Positions 49,322 through 52,193 of a DNA stretch of 52,193 nucleotides are shown here, piece by piece. A model generated the notes under the pieces. The model ran no database searches. It saw nothing but the letters and a program-made list of their open reading frames with translations, and was not told where the DNA came from. The stretch comes from Fischerella thermalis PCC 7521 (GTDB lineage: Bacteria; Cyanobacteriota; Cyanobacteriia; Cyanobacteriales; Nostocaceae), in assembly GCF_000317225.1 (NCBI RefSeq), contig NZ_AJLL01000104.1:1-52193 (forward strand), given 5' to 3'. Numbering within the stretch: the stretch's first letter is position 1; every line of letters begins with the position of its first letter. A program made the position numbers and the translations under genes.

Positions 49322-50356
49322 ATGACTTCAATGCCAAAATTCCCCTCAGTTGCCGTATGTATTCCCACTTATAACCAAGCCCAATACTTGATTCAATCTG
49401 TAAGTAGTGCTTGTTGTCAAACTTATCCAAATGTGGAAGTATGGGTTTCAGACGATGGCAGTACTGACGAAACCCCTCAGGTGATGGAACAGTTATGTCA
49501 GCAGTTTCCCCAAGTACGTTACTATCGGCAACCCAAGAACTTAGGTATTGCTGGCAACAATACTTGGTTGATGAGTAAGCCAAAAACTGACTTTATTGTA
49601 CGTTTGGACTCAGATGATGCTTTAATGCCAAATTATGTAGAGAAACTAGTCTCACTGTTACAAAAATATCCAGAAGCTGGTTATGCTCATACCGCTATTC
49701 AAGAAATTGATGAGCATGGGAAGAATCGTTCAATAGGACGAGTTGTCAGAAAAAAAGAGTTTCAAAACTCTGATGAAGCACTAATGGCAGCGGTTTCTGG
49801 CTATAGAGTGGCAGCAAACATTATCATGTTTAGAACTAAGGCACTCCAAGAATTAAGATATTACGAAAATCGTCCTGAATATGTTGAGGATTATGATTTA
49901 TCTGTGAGAATCGCAGATGCTGGCTACGGGAATGTTTATGCAGATGAAGTGCTAGCAAAATATCGCGTTTGGACTGATGTGCAGAAAACACGTTCCAAGC
50001 GTAAGCATTTGCAATTGAGAGGATATATTCGGATTTTTGAAGAGAGTTTTTTACCAGCTTTTCAACGGCGCGGCTGGGATGTAAAAGTGCTAGATAAACA
50101 GAGACGGAAGATGGCAATCATACATTCAGCCTATTGTTTTCTACCTATTTTTAATCAAGAAGAACGAGCAGAACTTGTAGCTTTATTAAAACAATTGGGT
50201 GATTCGCCTCTATTACGGCTGCGAATTGTAGCACTATCTTTGGGTTTTGCTCCTTTCTTTGAGTGGCAACTCCACACAGAACTTAAGTTAAAAGGCTTTG
50301 TTAAAGACTGGTTAAGCAAACTGAAAAGTATATCATTAGTCAAAGCTGTAGGATAA
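49322..50356 (+). CDS. Family 2 glycosyltransferase
   Basis: 344 residues from the ATG at 49322 (another at 49331). A GT-A fold: SVAVCIPTYNQAQYLIQSV, VWVSDDGSTDETPQ for the nucleotide, and the metal site RLDSDDALMP. The acceptor region includes EDYDLSVRIADAGYGN. There is no transmembrane helix apart from a weak C-terminal hydrophobic stretch, so it is probably cytosolic or membrane-associated. Sugar donor and acceptor unknown; surface polysaccharide or glycolipid synthesis is likely. Confidence 0.92.
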   Translation: MTSMPKFPSVAVCIPTYNQAQYLIQSVSSACCQTYPNVEVWVSDDGSTDETPQVMEQLCQQFPQVRYYRQPKNLGIAGNNTWLMSKPKTDFIVRLDSDDALMPNYVEKLVSLLQKYPEAGYAHTAIQEIDEHGKNRSIGRVVRKKEFQNSDEALMAAVSGYRVAANIIMFRTKALQELRYYENRPEYVEDYDLSVRIADAGYGNVYADEVLAKYRVWTDVQKTRSKRKHLQLRGYIRIFEESFLPAFQRRGWDVKVLDKQRRKMAIIHSAYCFLPIFNQEERAELVALLKQLGDSPLLRLRIVALSLGFAPFFEWQLHTELKLKGFVKDWLSKLKSISLVKAVG

Positions 50357-50523
50357 GTTTTTCAGGTGTGAAGGTATAGTTAATTAGATTTTTAGCTATA
50401 CCATACCTAAACTAAAATTTTAAACGCAAAAAGGCGCAAAGGCTGCGCAAAGGTACGCAGAGTTTTTTCCAATAAATTGGCTCCAAATTAATTAGAGGCT
50501 GAGAAAATAATTAAATATATCGC

Positions 50524-50808
50524 TCATTTAGTTAAAGTATCATGTTGAGCAAGCAGCCTTTCTACTTTCGCTTCATCTATCCTGGCTGTCAGCTTTTTGG
50601 ATTCATGTAAATCCCTCATGGTTTTCGCCAAAGAAAAACTAGAACCTATTGAAAAAGCCATACCCATACCCATAAAACCTTTCACCCAGTTATCTACGGG
50701 TAAGTTAATAATACCGACGGTAGTCATAGAAATGGCAAGCAAAAAAGCAGCCCATGTTTGAAAAATCCAAGCTACACTTTCTTTTTGCTGTGGCCCCAGT
50801 GTTTGCAT
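50524..50808 (-). CDS. YiaA/YiaB-like two-helix membrane protein
   Basis: 94 residues with two membrane helices, WIFQTWAAFLLAISMTTVGI and GFMGMGMAFSIGSSFSLAKT (the latter continuing to MRDLHES), the pattern of the YiaAB domain. The C-terminal 30 residues are charged and soluble. Function unknown. Monocistronic; the gap to the glycosyltransferase contains an AACGCAAAAAGGCGCAAAGG-type repeat (50423-50460). Confidence 0.75.
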   Translation of the reverse strand: MQTLGPQQKESVAWIFQTWAAFLLAISMTTVGIINLPVDNWVKGFMGMGMAFSIGSSFSLAKTMRDLHESKKLTARIDEAKVERLLAQHDTLTK

Positions 50809-51132
50809 ATTCTCAACCTTTGAAAGGACTAACTAATCGTCATTGTAATCAGCGTTATTGTGATGGGAATATTTTAAAAAGACAGTTTGATAACTGGACT
50901 TAAATAGTGTTACTGCTAAAGGTTAAAGGGCAAAGAAAAAGGACATAATCTTAATCCTTTAATCTTTACCCTTTAACTTTTCAGCTTCATTTTTTGTCAC
51001 AGTTTGGTAACTGGCACAGAAGCAATATGAGCAATTAAAGCTATCAGTTACAAGTTATAAGGGATTCATCAGTCGGGTAACGTTTCCCCACTATATCGGC
51101 GTTAACTGATAACTGTTTACTGTTCACTGAAT
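50809..51132. other. Short gap with purine/pyrimidine repeats
   Basis: 324 bp. It has an imperfect inverted pair of AAAGGTTAAAGGGCAAAG- and TTTACCCTTTAACTTTT-like stretches (about 50918-50981), the same family of intergenic repeats as near 39340. No gene was seen. Confidence 0.6.
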
Positions 51133-52193
51133 TTAATCCCTCTCTTCAAAAGTTTTTACCTTACCATCAGGACTGTAAACAGCTCTAATGGTGACAGTTT
51201 GCCCATTAGGATTGGGAGAAATAAAAGGATCACCAACTAAAGGCATTCCTGTGCGATCAATATATATTCTTGAAGCTTTTCCTAAAGGAAATATACGTTC
51301 AATAGTGCCATCAACACCCACAACCAAACTATATTCTAGTGTTTGGTTGAAGCCAGAAGGTGGCTGCCAGCGCTTTGTTAAAACTTTTCCAGCTTCGGAC
51401 ACTTGAGCAGTTGCGTCAAATAAAGGATTGCTGTTTCTAGTCGCGACTTGGTTAGAATTATTATCCTTTCGTAATCTCTCAATTAATTGGGAAGTATCTT
51501 CTGCATCAACTGAGTTATTAGTTGGTAATTGATTTTTTTGGTTGAGAGTGCTACTACGGTTATTGGGTGCGGTAGCAATAGTCGGTGGAATCCCAGGCAG
51601 ATTAGAAGGTAGGCTAGATTCTGTGGTGGATGAATTTGGTGAATTTAATGAAATATTTTCATTTTGGGCAACAACTCCACTATTAGAACTAGAGGCGATA
51701 CTGTTCTGTTGTGAGGGATTGGGTTGAACACGAATTTGTTGCCCAGGATTTGTTAATGTCCGTGGTAAGGTTGTAGTGGAAAGTTTGGCTTCTGGTGGAA
51801 CTGTGGGGAATACGTTGTTCCCGGAAGATGATTGGGAAGGTGGGGGGAATGTCGATGTAGAGGTAGAGGGGGGAACAGCTTGAGAAGGTGCGCTAGGTAA
51901 TATGGGCGCTGTGGGAAATCCTTGGGCTTGGGGAGAGATTGGGGTAGGTGAAGCTAAGGTAGAACCAGGTATTGACAAACTATTAGAACCAAAGGGTAGG
52001 GGAGGTAGTTGATCTGTGGGGGTGATTGCAGGTGTGGGCGAAGCTAAAGGTGATGGTTCTAAGGCAAGTTTATCTTCAGTAGCAGTAGGTTTTTGCTTAC
52101 TCTGAGTCACAAATTTATCGTAAGTAAAGGGTACTAAACCAATAGCTAATACTAGTACTGCTACCGCAGGTACCCAACCAGGAATAGCAAAAC
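51133..52193 (-). CDS. Pro/Ser/Thr-rich membrane-anchored protein (partial, 5' end outside)
   Basis: The frame stays open through the right edge, so the GTG at 52110 is not the start: the extra residues form a membrane helix, FAIPGWVPAVAVLVLAIGLV. After it comes a ~210-residue disordered segment rich in P, S, T, Q and N, then a conserved C-terminal domain (about the last 95 residues) with AGKVLTKRWQPPSGFNQTLE, YSLVVGVDGTIERIFPLG and VTIRAVYSPDGKVK. I do not recognise the domain by name. The layout suggests an inner-membrane protein with a long periplasmic or cytosolic spacer. Confidence 0.65.
   Translation of the reverse strand, partial: FAIPGWVPAVAVLVLAIGLVPFTYDKFVTQSKQKPTATEDKLALEPSPLASPTPAITPTDQLPPLPFGSNSLSIPGSTLASPTPISPQAQGFPTAPILPSAPSQAVPPSTSTSTFPPPSQSSSGNNVFPTVPPEAKLSTTTLPRTLTNPGQQIRVQPNPSQQNSIASSSNSGVVAQNENISLNSPNSSTTESSLPSNLPGIPPTIATAPNNRSSTLNQKNQLPTNNSVDAEDTSQLIERLRKDNNSNQVATRNSNPLFDATAQVSEAGKVLTKRWQPPSGFNQTLEYSLVVGVDGTIERIFPLGKASRIYIDRTGMPLVGDPFISPNPNGQTVTIRAVYSPDGKVKTFEERD

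Overview
The window is chromosomal DNA from a cyanobacterium, most likely a filamentous Nostocales member. The evidence is psbO (oxygen-evolving photosystem II), a BioU-type biotin enzyme, ycf35, a cyanobacterial grpE-dnaK-dnaJ cluster, very frequent HIP1 octamers (GCGATCGC), and an FtsZ with the long N-terminal peptide typical of heterocyst formers. No rRNA, tRNA, CRISPR array or complete insertion sequence was found. Both edges cut a gene: a filamentous-haemagglutinin-type secreted protein on the left and a proline/serine-rich membrane protein on the right.

Layout: 1-9.2 kb holds a nitroreductase, a DUF6671 protein, a PP2C phosphatase with a zinc ribbon and a possible pseudokinase region, an nfeD-SPFH pair, zur divergent from purS-purQ, a small disordered protein, a broken ImmA/IrrE peptidase and a Uma2 protein. 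9.3-19 kb holds hflX, a PEP-CTERM secreted protein, grxC-gshB (glutathione) and ftsZ/ftsQ (division) with large gaps. 19.7-26.8 kb is an accessory-looking block: a P-loop ATPase, a 1,696-residue TPR-STAND-WD40 protein and a small convergent protein, bracketed by direct copies of a ~100-bp repeat. 27.4-32.6 kb holds psbO, sigF, a lipoprotein with a PilP/GspC-like tail, a small conserved protein and a GH57 branching enzyme. 32.7-39.2 kb holds a frameshifted gene remnant and the chaperone cluster grpE-dnaK-dnaJ, in which dnaJ overlaps tusA and tusA overlaps rsgA. 39.9-44.6 kb is the type IV pilus motor cluster pilB-pilT-pilC. 44.7-52.2 kb holds a hypothetical gene, an OmpA-domain remnant, bioU, a DUF2997-ycf35-ferredoxin operon, a GT2 glycosyltransferase and a YiaA/B-like membrane protein.

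The best candidate for an undescribed system is the STAND pair at 19785-26358. It couples a stand-alone P-loop ATPase to a giant signal-transduction NTPase carrying two predicted seven-bladed WD40 propellers, with a palindromic operator candidate in front. The second unusual theme is DNA normally seen between genes (G/C-run short repeats) that appears in frame inside coding sequences: twice in the STAND gene, once in rsgA, and at the C-termini of two hypothetical proteins. Several gene remnants (ImmA, an exported protein, an OmpA domain) and palindromic elements point to ongoing decay and repeat traffic in the spaces between conserved genes.
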